DNA of 64,000 nt from an uncultured Collinsella sp. (lineage in GTDB: Bacteria > Actinomycetota > Coriobacteriia > Coriobacteriales > Coriobacteriaceae), in assembly GCA_902491765.1 (NCBI GenBank), contig CABUIY010000005.1:62001-126000 (forward strand), written 5' to 3'. A program made the position numbers and the translations under genes. Positions 6,942 to 15,943 of this stretch are shown one piece after another. The stretch's first letter is position 1. Each line of letters starts with the position of its first letter. Under the pieces are notes generated by a model. It ran no database searches. It was not told the origin of the DNA and saw only the letters and a program-made list of their open reading frames with translations.

Positions 6942-9130
6942 TCGATGCGCCCGACCACGCCGCTCAGGAGCGGGGCAATCGTTCGACAGGGGCATGGCTC
7001 CTTGTCGCTCTGCTGGGGATAGCGCTCTCGGTTGTTGCCGGCATGATGAGCTACGGTTACACGACGGTCCAAGCCGAGCAGCGCTTTGCCGACGTTGTCG
7101 ATTACGTGGCGACGCAGAGCCTTTCCTACGACGCGTTCAACAGCGCCTATGCGACCAAAAACCTGATTCGCGTTATGGAGATTGCCGGAGGGGCTGCTCG
7201 CGATATGGAGCGCGACGGTTCGGTGGATAACGCCATGCTGGAGCAATACGCCGACCAGTTCAACGTGAGCGCGCTGATTGTGACGGATGCATCGGGCAAT
7301 TTGGTGTCCGAGTCCTCGACGGGCGATGTGGGCTACGAGTCGCTCGCTACGTATCTCAAGGAAGCGCCCGTGCTGGAGGTGGCAACTCATCCGCTTAAGT
7401 CCTATACCGCCCGCATCACGCTTGCGGATGATTCGGTCGCAGACATTGGCTGCGTGACTCGGCAGGATGGCGAGGGTATCGTTATCGCGGTAAGGCATCA
7501 GAGCGCGAAGGCGGTTGCAAGCAATACGCTCAAACTGCAGAGTTTGCTCGAAGGCTATGAAACCATCGATAGCGGCAATATCGTGATCGAAAGCGACGGC
7601 AAGGTCGTTGCGACCAATGCCGTTGAACCCACCGTATTGGGCGTGTTCGATCTGCCTGCGACGGACGTCTTCATTGTCGATGGTATTAAGGATCGATGCC
7701 TGGCTGGTAAGGTCAGATTGGTTAACGCCGACGGCGAGTGGTATTTGGGCACATTTGGAAAAGCGCACAAATTCTATGTGTACACCTATGCCTCGGCGCA
7801 GCGCTACTTTGAGGTTGTCGCGGCTGTTGCTGCCGGCGTGCTGGCGCTCTACAGCGGTGTTATAGCCGTTGTTGTGATGGTGCGTCGCCGCGCTGATCGT
7901 CGACGTTTGACGGACTTGCTGCAGCAGGAGCGCGACTATGGCGACAAGCTGGCAAAGGCGGCGCGTGAGGCCTCGTCTGCCAACTCGGCAAAGACAGAGT
8001 TTCTGCGTCGCATGAGCCACGATCTGCGCACGCCCATCAACGGCATTCGCGGCATGGTCGAGGTTGGCGATGCCAATGCGGACGATCTGCAAAAGCAGAC
8101 TGAGTGCCGCTCAAAAATCTGGACGGCATCGGGACTGCTGCTCGACCTTGCCAACGAGGCACTCGATATGAGTCGCCTGGAGAGCGGGCAGGTCGACCTG
8201 GAGCTTGTTCCCACAAACTTGGTGACCCTCAACCACGAGGTACGCGATATTCTGGAGCGCCAGGCCGAGGAGCGTCTGGTGACAATTATCTGCGACCAGC
8301 AGACGCTTAATCATCCCTATGCGCGGGTGAGCGTGACGCACCTCAAGCGCTTGTTGCTCAATATTGCCGGTAATGCCGTCAAGTACAACCGCCAGGGCGG
8401 ATATGTTCGCCTGGTGTGCCGCGAGGTGGAGCCAGCGGATGGCGTCCCCGTCTATGAATACACGATCGCCGACAACGGTATTGGCATGAGCGAGGAGTTC
8501 CAACAGCACCTCTACGAGCCGTTTTGCCGCGAGGAGCAGCAGGTGGAAGGCGCTTCATCGGGAACTGGCCTGGGCGCGCCTATCGCAAAACAGCTGGTGG
8601 AGCTTATGGACGGAACCATGAGCTTTACGAGCGTCTTGGGGCAGGGGACGACGTTTACCATCCGCCTGCCGTTCGAGAAATGCAAGCGCTCCGAGATTCC
8701 TCAGGCAGTTCGCGCGGATGCGGGCGATGGCGATGCGCTCCAGGGCTTGCGCGTTTTGCTCGTAGAGGATAACGATCTGAATGCCGAGATCGCGCAGTTT
8801 ACGCTCAGCCGTGCCGGTGCCGTCGTGACGCATGCTAAGGATGGCGAGTCTGCCGTTGAGGCGTTTGCCGCGAGCGCACCGCACGAGTACGACGTGGTGT
8901 TGATGGACATCATGATGCCTGGCATCGATGGCCTTGAGGCCACGCGTCAGATTCGAGCGCTCGATCGCGAGGATGCCGCGACCACGCCGATTATCGCCGT
9001 GAGTGCCAATGCCTTTGCCGACGACCGCAGACTTTCGCGCGAGGCGGGCATGGACGCGCACCTGAGTAAACCCGTGAGCTCGCAGGAGCTCGTTGAGGCG
9101 CTTGCGCACATAGCCGCCGACGCTTCATAA
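6938..9130 (+). CDS. Hybrid sensor histidine kinase/response regulator
   Basis: The 730-residue protein has a membrane segment at about 19-38, an extracellular sensing region of about 250 residues, and a second segment at about 291-314. A kinase core follows with H361 in MSHDLRTPING, an N box (NIAGNAVKYN, about 475-484), ADNGIGM and GTGLG. It ends with a receiver domain whose phospho-acceptor is D657 (VVLMDIMMPG), with Lys711. No DNA-binding output domain is attached and no Hpt protein is nearby, so the downstream partner is unknown. It is translationally coupled to the preceding binding lipoprotein. A fused relative lies at 9723-12527. Confidence 0.92.
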   Translation: MIDAPDHAAQERGNRSTGAWLLVALLGIALSVVAGMMSYGYTTVQAEQRFADVVDYVATQSLSYDAFNSAYATKNLIRVMEIAGGAARDMERDGSVDNAMLEQYADQFNVSALIVTDASGNLVSESSTGDVGYESLATYLKEAPVLEVATHPLKSYTARITLADDSVADIGCVTRQDGEGIVIAVRHQSAKAVASNTLKLQSLLEGYETIDSGNIVIESDGKVVATNAVEPTVLGVFDLPATDVFIVDGIKDRCLAGKVRLVNADGEWYLGTFGKAHKFYVYTYASAQRYFEVVAAVAAGVLALYSGVIAVVVMVRRRADRRRLTDLLQQERDYGDKLAKAAREASSANSAKTEFLRRMSHDLRTPINGIRGMVEVGDANADDLQKQTECRSKIWTASGLLLDLANEALDMSRLESGQVDLELVPTNLVTLNHEVRDILERQAEERLVTIICDQQTLNHPYARVSVTHLKRLLLNIAGNAVKYNRQGGYVRLVCREVEPADGVPVYEYTIADNGIGMSEEFQQHLYEPFCREEQQVEGASSGTGLGAPIAKQLVELMDGTMSFTSVLGQGTTFTIRLPFEKCKRSEIPQAVRADAGDGDALQGLRVLLVEDNDLNAEIAQFTLSRAGAVVTHAKDGESAVEAFAASAPHEYDVVLMDIMMPGIDGLEATRQIRALDREDAATTPIIAVSANAFADDRRLSREAGMDAHLSKPVSSQELVEALAHIAADAS

Positions 9131-9133
9131 GCA

Positions 9134-9171
9134 TATGGCCCGGTTCCAAGGTGGGTTGGAACCGGGCCATA
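9134..9171. terminator. Perfect-stem terminator between convergent genes
   Basis: A 16-bp stem (TATGGCCCGGTTCCAA and its complement) surrounds a short loop, directly after the hybrid kinase and before the convergent oxidase-like gene. It may work in both directions. Confidence 0.8.
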
Positions 9172-9200
9172 TTGCCATTTGTGACGCCTGTTCTTGAGGC

Positions 9201-9680
9201 TTACTTTTCTTGAATCTGCTTACCGCAAAGATGCTCAATCGAAATCTCGTAAAGCTGGACGCCCTTGATGTCTTTGGCGATTTCCTCTTCGACTTCCTCG
9301 GCAGAAGGGTAGTACTTAAGGGCGAGCTGACGGACTTTGTCCTCGATAAACGCGGGGGTGTCATTCGCCAGGCGACAGCGGCCAAAGACCACGGTGCTCA
9401 TAACGTAGGGAGCCCAGTCGCCGTCCTGGTACCACTCGTTGCCGTAAACGGTAAAGCAGACCTTGTCATCGCGCTTGAGTGAATCGACCTTGTGGCCGGC
9501 CTTGGCGCCATGGAAATAAATCTTGTCGTGCTCGGCGTCAAAGAAGTAGTTGACGGGAATGGCGTACGGGTAGCCATCGTCGCCGTTGACGGCAAAGACG
9601 CCGCGCTTGCAGGTGGCGAGCAGTTTGCGCGCTTCCTCGTCGGTGATGGCGCGTTTCTTTCGACGTAAGGGCCTAAACAT
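9201..9680 (-). CDS. Pyridoxamine 5'-phosphate oxidase-like flavin protein (Nim-like)
   Basis: A 159-residue split-barrel flavin-binding protein. The pattern CKRGVFAVNGDDGYPYAIPVNYFFD, then KIYFHGAKAGHKVDSLKRDDKVCFTVYG, is typical of the pyridoxamine 5'-phosphate oxidase-like group that includes Nim nitroreductase-like proteins. The start at 9680 was chosen for its AAGGAAG site; the frame extends 13 codons further without one. The protein probably binds FMN and reduces a small organic substrate, which is unknown. It sits between two sensor kinase genes with no clear functional link. Confidence 0.85.
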   Translation of the reverse strand: MFRPLRRKKRAITDEEARKLLATCKRGVFAVNGDDGYPYAIPVNYFFDAEHDKIYFHGAKAGHKVDSLKRDDKVCFTVYGNEWYQDGDWAPYVMSTVVFGRCRLANDTPAFIEDKVRQLALKYYPSAEEVEEEIAKDIKGVQLYEISIEHLCGKQIQEK

Positions 9681-9722
9681 CGTTGGCTTCCTTTCTGGTC
9701 GTGCGTGGTGGTTGAGCACAAA

Positions 9723-12527
9723 CTATAGCGAAACGGATCCGTTTTTCTTGATGCGGGCGAGTATGTTTTTGAGCTTGTTAAAGTCGAGCGGTTTGGACAG
9801 ATGGGCGTTCATGCCGGCGTCGTGTGCCGCCTTGGCGTCTTCGGCAAAGGCGTTGGCGGTGAGCGCGATGATGGGGATATCGGCTGCATCGACCTTCTCG
9901 CTCAGACGAATCACGCGGGTTGCCTCGTAGCCGTCCATGTCCGGCATCATGATGTCCATCAGGATCGCATCGAAGCTGCCGGCGGGACGGCCAACGTATA
10001 GGTCGACCGCTTCGTTGCCATCGGCGGCGCGAGTTACGACAATGCCTTCGCTTTCGAGCAGCGCCTGGGCAATCTCGGCATTGAGCTCGTTATCTTCTGC
10101 CAAAAGAACGTTCATGCCGGCAAGCGAGCAGCTGTCTGCTTGCTCGTCCGCGCGTTCTCTTGCCTGAGGGTCTTTGTCGATATCGAGCGGAATCTGGACG
10201 TTGAACGTACTCCCTACGCCAACCTCACTCGAAATCTCAATCGTGCCGCCCATCAGTTCAATAAGCGACTTGACGATTGGCATGCCCATGCCGGTTCCTT
10301 GAAACTTACTGCGCGCATCGTCACCTTCTTGGGCAAACGGCTCATAGATATGCTTTAAAAACTTGGGAGTCATACCAATGCCGGTATCCGAAACGCTAAA
10401 GCAAAAGAGCGCGCGCCCGTTATCGAGTGGCTTGGTCTTTGAGCTAAAGGTGACGGAGCCGCCGTGCTTGTTGTACTTAATGCTGTTGTCTAACAGGTTG
10501 ATCATGATCTGTCGGATATGGGTGGGACTGCCGATCATGTATGGCCCCGCGGCGTACGGCAGACTATTGTCCTGCATTGTGATGCCGTTACTGGACGCGC
10601 GGAGCTTGCACAGCACCAGTGTATCGTCACAGAGCTCTTTGAGGTTAAAAGGCGTATGCTCCAGTGTTAGCTTGCGGTCTTCGATTTTGCCCATCTCGAG
10701 GATGTCGTTGATCAGCGAGAGCAGGTGATTGGCGGCAACGCGCGCCTTGGCACGGCTTTCGCGGGCGACCTGGATATCGCCTTCCTTCAATTCCTCGATC
10801 TCGATAAGGCCCAGGATACCGTTGAGCGGTGTACGGATGTCGTGGCTCATGCGCGTGAGGAATGCCGTCTTAGCGGCGTTGGCGGCATCGGCTTTTTTGC
10901 GCTCGGTTCGAGCGCGCACGAGTGCCCAGATGAGCAGGACGATGCCGACCGACAACATACCGATGAGGGCAGCTGCAACGGCGGTGCGGTTGCGGTGGAG
11001 AAACTGGAACGTGTCCGATTCTTGCGCCGTGTACGACGTTGAGGAGTAATTGCTTGCGGAGAGCGATTCTCCGGCATTGATGATGCCCTTGTTGATGATT
11101 CCCAACAGCTCGGGTTTTCCGCGCGAAATCCAGCACGAGAGCTCACAGGTGTCAGGGAGCTCGGTCGTCTCGCAGTCCTCGAGATCGTAACGGTCACCGA
11201 TGGTTTTTACGCGTGAACTGGGAGCGACGATGCAGTGCGCCGTTCCCTTCCTGAGGGCGTCGAACGCTTCATCGTCGGATTGGTATTCGGTTACGGTCGC
11301 TGTGGGGAACAGACTTTCAAGTGCATTTTTGTTGACAAACGATGATTTGGTACAGGCGATGTTCTGAAGGTTTTTGTTCAGGTTGCTACCGGTGTGGATA
11401 GCGGTGAGGGATATGGTTCCCAACGATACCGACTGCACAACGCCTGTTTGCTCGGCAAACCAGTAATCTCGGTATACCGGCAGCGCAACGTCTATGCTTT
11501 CCTTTGACAGGGCCTTTGACATCATCTTGTAGCTATCAAAGGCGACGGTTTTGACCGTAATGCCAAATTTATCGTGTAGCGTCGTCGCAAGCGATGCGAG
11601 CGAGCCTTCCATTTCGCCGTCTTCGTTCTCGTTGCAGTAGGGGAGTTTGCCCGTAATGTAGCCGAGCGTGATGGTGTTGTCATTTGCTTTGAGCCAGGAA
11701 CGTTCGGGTCCGTTGAGCGATGATGAGCCGCTGTTTTGGGTCGAGTAGTGAGATTTTACTTCGTCGTTATAGCGTGGGTTGACGCGGGCGATTGCCGTCA
11801 TGGCAGCATTGATGTCGTCCATCAGGTCGGGGCGGCTTTTGGGAACGGCAAAGTAGTAGTCGTTCGAACCAATGTAGAACATGGGGGAGGCATTGGGCGA
11901 CGAGATTGTGTCGTTCATGATGACGGCATCGACTTCGTCGTTTGCGAGCGCGTCAAAGAGATCGGATCCTCCGTCATACTCCTTGTATGTGCAGGCGATT
12001 CCTTCGCTGGCGAGCCATTGCTGGCCAACGAAGGTTTGCATGACGTCGGGGTTGCAACCGATAGTGAGACCCTGGAGTGCTTGAGGGTCACCCTTTGCAA
12101 GGTCGTCACGGTCGGGCCTGGCGTAGATGTAGTAGCGCTCGGTGCCCTCGGGGTTCGAGGAAAAGAGCAGCTTTTGGGCACGTTCCTCGGAGTAGGAGAT
12201 GTTGGGCATGAGGTCGATCTCGCCTGCCTCGAGCATGTCCATAAGCTCGGTGAAGGTGCCGGAGACGTATTCGTACCGCCAGCCGGACGTGTAGTACGAC
12301 AGGGTCTGGAGGTACTCGTAACCCCATCCCGAGAGACGCTCGCCGGGGGTGCCGTCCTGGAAGCCCTCGTTGCTGACGAGCCAGCCGACGCGGACCGTCT
12401 TGACTTGCTGATCGGTATTGGCGGCATAGGCGGGGGCGGGCATGATGGTGCTCAGTACGGCGAGCGCAGCAAGCGCGACGGCCAGGGTGCGATATATAAC
12501 TGAACGAAGGACAGTGGCAGCTCTCAC
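9723..12527 (-). CDS. Hybrid histidine kinase with two fused solute-binding domains
   Basis: The 934-residue protein has an N-terminal signal (cleavage near residue 36, AYAA), two tandem family-3 binding domains outside the cell (about 43-263 and 285-493) and one membrane segment (about 514-538). The kinase core follows, with H562 in MSHDIRTPLNG, NLLDNSIKYN, DTGIGM and GTGMG, and a receiver with D858 in ILMDIMMPD. GTG 12527 was chosen because AGGA lies six bases upstream; the TTG at 12533 would sit almost on top of that site. The design resembles BvgS/EvgS-type sensors. It reads as the fused counterpart of the split system at 6072-9130. Confidence 0.9.
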   Translation of the reverse strand: MRAATVLRSVIYRTLAVALAALAVLSTIMPAPAYAANTDQQVKTVRVGWLVSNEGFQDGTPGERLSGWGYEYLQTLSYYTSGWRYEYVSGTFTELMDMLEAGEIDLMPNISYSEERAQKLLFSSNPEGTERYYIYARPDRDDLAKGDPQALQGLTIGCNPDVMQTFVGQQWLASEGIACTYKEYDGGSDLFDALANDEVDAVIMNDTISSPNASPMFYIGSNDYYFAVPKSRPDLMDDINAAMTAIARVNPRYNDEVKSHYSTQNSGSSSLNGPERSWLKANDNTITLGYITGKLPYCNENEDGEMEGSLASLATTLHDKFGITVKTVAFDSYKMMSKALSKESIDVALPVYRDYWFAEQTGVVQSVSLGTISLTAIHTGSNLNKNLQNIACTKSSFVNKNALESLFPTATVTEYQSDDEAFDALRKGTAHCIVAPSSRVKTIGDRYDLEDCETTELPDTCELSCWISRGKPELLGIINKGIINAGESLSASNYSSTSYTAQESDTFQFLHRNRTAVAAALIGMLSVGIVLLIWALVRARTERKKADAANAAKTAFLTRMSHDIRTPLNGILGLIEIEELKEGDIQVARESRAKARVAANHLLSLINDILEMGKIEDRKLTLEHTPFNLKELCDDTLVLCKLRASSNGITMQDNSLPYAAGPYMIGSPTHIRQIMINLLDNSIKYNKHGGSVTFSSKTKPLDNGRALFCFSVSDTGIGMTPKFLKHIYEPFAQEGDDARSKFQGTGMGMPIVKSLIELMGGTIEISSEVGVGSTFNVQIPLDIDKDPQARERADEQADSCSLAGMNVLLAEDNELNAEIAQALLESEGIVVTRAADGNEAVDLYVGRPAGSFDAILMDIMMPDMDGYEATRVIRLSEKVDAADIPIIALTANAFAEDAKAAHDAGMNAHLSKPLDFNKLKNILARIKKNGSVSL

Positions 12528-12614
12528 ATGCAATCCTAACGAATCGAGACATTACCGCATAAGGATACCAGCTCAGCCTGCCCAGTCGGCAGCTGTACCG
12601 CTAAACGCTCCCGC

Positions 12615-12672
12615 CCGGCAGTTGGGGACAGTCCCTTTCTACCGGCACAAAAGGAACGTCCCTAACTGCCGG
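12615..12672. repeat. Palindromic element with GGGAC core
   Basis: CCGGCAGTTGGGGAC (12615-12629) pairs with GTCCCTAACTGCCGG (12658-12672), 14 of 15 bases. The interior holds AGTCCCTTT and AAAAGGAAC. It stands 53 bases upstream of the potassium channel gene and resembles REP-type elements in style. Confidence 0.65.
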
Positions 12673-12725
12673 TTGTGGGACAATACCGAGCGAACGAGAT
12701 TGGGCGTCTGGGAAAAGGGGTCGCG

Positions 12726-13151
12726 ATGAACAAGTTGAGGACGCTTGCCGATGTGCTGCGACAGGCTGGCTTTGCGCGCATCACGGGCCTGTTTCTAATC
12801 TTTTACCTGCTGTGCTCGACGGCCGTCTGGCTGTCCGAGCCCACGACCCTCACGTTTGGCGATGGCCTGTGGTTTAGCTTTGAGACAGTCTCGACCATCG
12901 GCTTTGGCGACATCCCGGCCGAGACACCGGTTGCCCGCGCCATTACCGTCATTCTGAGCGTCATCAGCATCTTCTACATCGCCATGCTCACGGGCGTGGC
13001 GGTGAACTACTGCAATACGCTTATCAAGATGCGTCAAAAGGACACCATGGCGCGCTTTATGAATGATCTGGAGCATTTGGAAGAGCTCGATCGCGACGAG
13101 CTTGCCGATCTTTCGCGTCGCGTGCGCGAGTATCGTCGACGCCAGCGCTAA
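12726..13151 (+). CDS. Two-transmembrane potassium channel
   Basis: A 141-residue membrane protein with two membrane helices (about 17-36 and 74-96). They flank a pore loop with the selectivity filter TIGFGD (in TVSTIGFGDIP), the bacterial K+ channel signature. The C-terminal tail is short, charged and probably coiled (LEHLEELDRDELADL), with no RCK/TrkA nucleotide-binding domain. The channel is therefore probably gated by voltage-independent or membrane signals. The start at 12726 is supported by GGGGTCGCG only weakly. Kup at 56942-59173 is the other K+ gene in the window. Confidence 0.85.
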   Translation: MNKLRTLADVLRQAGFARITGLFLIFYLLCSTAVWLSEPTTLTFGDGLWFSFETVSTIGFGDIPAETPVARAITVILSVISIFYIAMLTGVAVNYCNTLIKMRQKDTMARFMNDLEHLEELDRDELADLSRRVREYRRRQR

Positions 13152-13184
13152 GACGAACGTCGTGCGCCACAACAGGGGGCAAAT

Positions 13185-13718
13185 ATGAACATCACCGTGT
13201 ACCTGGGTGCCAACGCTGGCAATGACCCGGCGTTTCTGCCTGCAGTGCGAGAGCTCGGCACGTGGATTGGCTCCAACGGCCACGCGCTGGTATACGGCGG
13301 CTCCAAGTCGGGCCTGATGGGTGCGCTTGCCGATAGCGTACTCGAGGCGGGTGGACGCGTGACGGGTGTTGAGCCGAGCTTTTTTATCGAGGCCGAGTTT
13401 CAACATGACGGTATCGATGACCTTATCGTGACGAGCGATATGGCGGAGCGCAAGGCCAAGATGATTGAGCTCGGCGATGCGTTCATTGCCTTTCCCGGCG
13501 GGACGGGCACGCTCGAGGAGATTGCCGAGGTCATGTCCGCGGTGTCGTTGGGGCACCTGAGTGCGCCGTGCATCCTGTATAACCTGGACGGTTACTACAA
13601 CGACCTTAAGGCGCTGCTCGGGCACATGATTGATAAGGGGCTTTCGAGCCTGAGGCGCCAGCAAGGCATCTACTTTGCCGACGATTTGCGCGAGATTGCC
13701 TCGATTATCAACGGATAA
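13185..13718 (+). CDS. LOG-family nucleotide 5'-monophosphate phosphoribohydrolase
   Basis: A 177-residue Rossmann-fold protein of the LOG (Lonely Guy) family, also annotated as TIGR00730. The family signature PGGTGTLEEI (about residues 103-112) and the N-terminal motif VYLGANAGNDP are both present. LOG enzymes release the base from cytokinin-type nucleotides or from other nucleoside monophosphates. In gut bacteria the natural substrate is usually not known. ATG 13185 follows a weak GGGGG site. The gene lies 33 bases after the potassium channel on the same strand and may share its transcript. Confidence 0.88.
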   Translation: MNITVYLGANAGNDPAFLPAVRELGTWIGSNGHALVYGGSKSGLMGALADSVLEAGGRVTGVEPSFFIEAEFQHDGIDDLIVTSDMAERKAKMIELGDAFIAFPGGTGTLEEIAEVMSAVSLGHLSAPCILYNLDGYYNDLKALLGHMIDKGLSSLRRQQGIYFADDLREIASIING

Positions 13719-13843
13719 GTCTTGAGCCTGCCCCACTATGGCTCCCAATGGTGCCGTTCGCGGCGTGGATGGTTGGCTCGTTCGGGCAACGCTCGCTCTA
13801 CAATAAAACGTAACTATGTCGACTTTGACCGCGGGAGGTCCCG

Positions 13844-15148
13844 ATGGACAACCTTGCCAAACCCACAAACCGCGCGCTGTTTTTAGCTAGCGTTGCCGTG
13901 ACCGGTGCGTTCGCAGGTGCCGCGGTCTGGCTGTTCTTTTTTGCGATGGAGCACGGTATCGACTATCTATGGACCGAGATTCCGCACGCGCTGGGCGTCT
14001 CTTCGCCCGAGCTTGCCAGCGGCCCGTTTGGCTTTTTGCCGTACCCGTTTTTTGTCTGCCTGCTGGGCGGCCTGTTAATCGGTCTGTACGAAAAGATGAC
14101 AGGCACCAAGACCGATGACCTCAACCAGGTGATGGCTAAGGTTAAGCAAGACGGGCGCTACCCGTACGACAACCTGGGCAAGCTTTCGCTCGCGGCATTG
14201 CTGCCGCTGCTGTTTGGCGGAAGCATTGGACCGGAGGCCGGCCTGACCGGCGTTATCGCTGGTCTGTGCAGCTGGGTCGGCGACCGCATGCGTCGCTTTG
14301 GCGCCGAGTTTAGGGAGCTTACACTGCTAGGCACCCAGGCTGCCCTGACGGCGCTCTTTACCGCGCCCGTGTTTGGCTTTGTGGCGCCGCTTGCCGGTAG
14401 CGCCGACGGCCAGGGCGAAGACGCCGACGATGAGTCCACGTCCGGCGAGATCACCATCAAGCTGCCCAAGGCGCAAAAGACGGTGGTCTACGGCATTGCG
14501 ATTGCCGGCGGCCTGGGCACCTATCTGCTGCTCGGCCAGCTCATGGGCGGCGGCATGGGCATGCCCAGGTTCGAGTCCGCCGAGGTGGGCAACCTGGAAC
14601 TTACCTGGCTCATTCCGCTGGCGTTGGTTGGCACCGCTTGCGGCTGGCTGTACTTTGTCTCCGAGCACGCGAGCGAAGCGCTTGCCCATGCAATAGGGGA
14701 GCGTCCTGTCGTCAAGGCCATGCTAGCCGGTCTGGCGCTCGCCATCTGCGGCACGGTCCTGCCCTACACCATGTTTGCCGGCGAGACCCAGGCCGACGTG
14801 CTCATGGAAACCTACTTGACCATTCCCGCCGGCGTGCTTATCGCGACCGGTCTGGTCAAGGCCATGCTGACCCCCGCCCTCATCAACCTTGGTTGGCGCG
14901 GCGGTCACTTCTTCCCGGTTATCTTCTCGGGCGTAAGCCTGGGCTACGGACTGGCCATCCTCACCGGCGCCGATCCGGTCTTTTGCGTCGCCGTCTGCAC
15001 GGCATCGACGATGGGTGCGGTCATGCGTCAGCCGGTCATGGTCGTGGGCCTGCTGCTCATGTGCTTCCCACTCAAGGGTATCGTCTGCATGATCATCGCC
15101 GCCGTTATCGCCGCCGGCATTCCACTGCCCAAGCCGCTGCGCAAGTAG
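13844..15148 (+). CDS. ClC-family chloride channel/transporter
   Basis: A 434-residue polytopic membrane protein with the ClC-type pattern GGSIGPEAGLTGVIAG (125-140), which corresponds to the GxxGP anion-coordinating loop. A later region, NLGWRGGHFFPVIFSGVSLGYG, matches the GxFxP loop. The residue at the position of the gating glutamate (GREGP in the E. coli protein) is Ile128 here. A protein without that glutamate would be expected to act as a passive channel or with altered coupling, as known from mutants; this is inferred. An acidic loop (EDADDESTSGE) lies near residue 190. GGGAGGT precedes ATG 13844. Confidence 0.85.
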   Translation: MDNLAKPTNRALFLASVAVTGAFAGAAVWLFFFAMEHGIDYLWTEIPHALGVSSPELASGPFGFLPYPFFVCLLGGLLIGLYEKMTGTKTDDLNQVMAKVKQDGRYPYDNLGKLSLAALLPLLFGGSIGPEAGLTGVIAGLCSWVGDRMRRFGAEFRELTLLGTQAALTALFTAPVFGFVAPLAGSADGQGEDADDESTSGEITIKLPKAQKTVVYGIAIAGGLGTYLLLGQLMGGGMGMPRFESAEVGNLELTWLIPLALVGTACGWLYFVSEHASEALAHAIGERPVVKAMLAGLALAICGTVLPYTMFAGETQADVLMETYLTIPAGVLIATGLVKAMLTPALINLGWRGGHFFPVIFSGVSLGYGLAILTGADPVFCVAVCTASTMGAVMRQPVMVVGLLLMCFPLKGIVCMIIAAVIAAGIPLPKPLRK

Positions 15149-15235
15149 TACGGTGGCGTACGCCGGGGACATGCCGTTTGCCACGGATTTGCGGGGGGGG
15201 GCGATCGCGCCCTTCGTGGATTGAGACTCGCGTGG

Positions 15236-15943
15236 CTACAGATCGCGTACTCGATAAACCTTGGTGCTGATGGCGCAGCTGACAGCGCCAAGGACGACCG
15301 TTGCCAGCGCGGCAATTCCTGCGCACAGGAAGCCAAGAACGGAAGGATCGGGATTCGCCCCGGCAATCATCGACATGAGCTGGTTGCTGATGGGGTTGAA
15401 TGAGTTTAGCGTGACCATGATAAGGCACATGTATAGGGCGTACAGACCAACGGATAGGCGTTGCGCCTTCATGTGTTCAAATCGAAAGAACAGAGGCAGT
15501 ACCAAAAACACCGCCATGAGGGAGAAAAGCATCGATATTGCCGAGGCGATTGCGGTCTCAAAGACGGTCTCTCCCGTGGAGGGGATACCCACGCTGTTTA
15601 AGATCGGGATGGCGACGATACTCAACAGCACGGCCGCGCACGTCATGATGACCGAGAAAATAGTGATGCACAGGTAGCGTGCGCTGACGATGTCTTTGCG
15701 TGAGATGGGCAGCGTTGCCCGATAGCGCTCCCATCCGTTTTGGTTGTCGAGCCCGGCCAGCGACGTCATGGCCATGATAGGCGACATGGCACTGATCGCG
15801 AAGGCACCGGCGGCGCTCATATCGGAATCACCATTCGATGCCCTGACGGCGGTCAGCACGACGAAGATGAACAGGCCGACACCTGCGATGCTCGGGACGA
15901 GCGTGCGAACGATGGCAAGCTCGGACATAATGAGCCGTTTCAT
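15236..15943 (-). CDS. ABC-2 type transporter permease
   Basis: A 235-residue membrane protein with about six hydrophobic segments. The central region, NQNGWERYRATLPISRKDIVSARY, is typical of ABC-2 exporters and of lantibiotic-immunity or antibiotic-resistance permeases. Its ATG overlaps the stop of the upstream ATPase gene by 4 bases, so both are made together as one exporter. The substrate is unknown. The GntR gene before the ATPase probably controls the operon. Confidence 0.82.
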   Translation of the reverse strand: MKRLIMSELAIVRTLVPSIAGVGLFIFVVLTAVRASNGDSDMSAAGAFAISAMSPIMAMTSLAGLDNQNGWERYRATLPISRKDIVSARYLCITIFSVIMTCAAVLLSIVAIPILNSVGIPSTGETVFETAIASAISMLFSLMAVFLVLPLFFRFEHMKAQRLSVGLYALYMCLIMVTLNSFNPISNQLMSMIAGANPDPSVLGFLCAGIAALATVVLGAVSCAISTKVYRVRDL

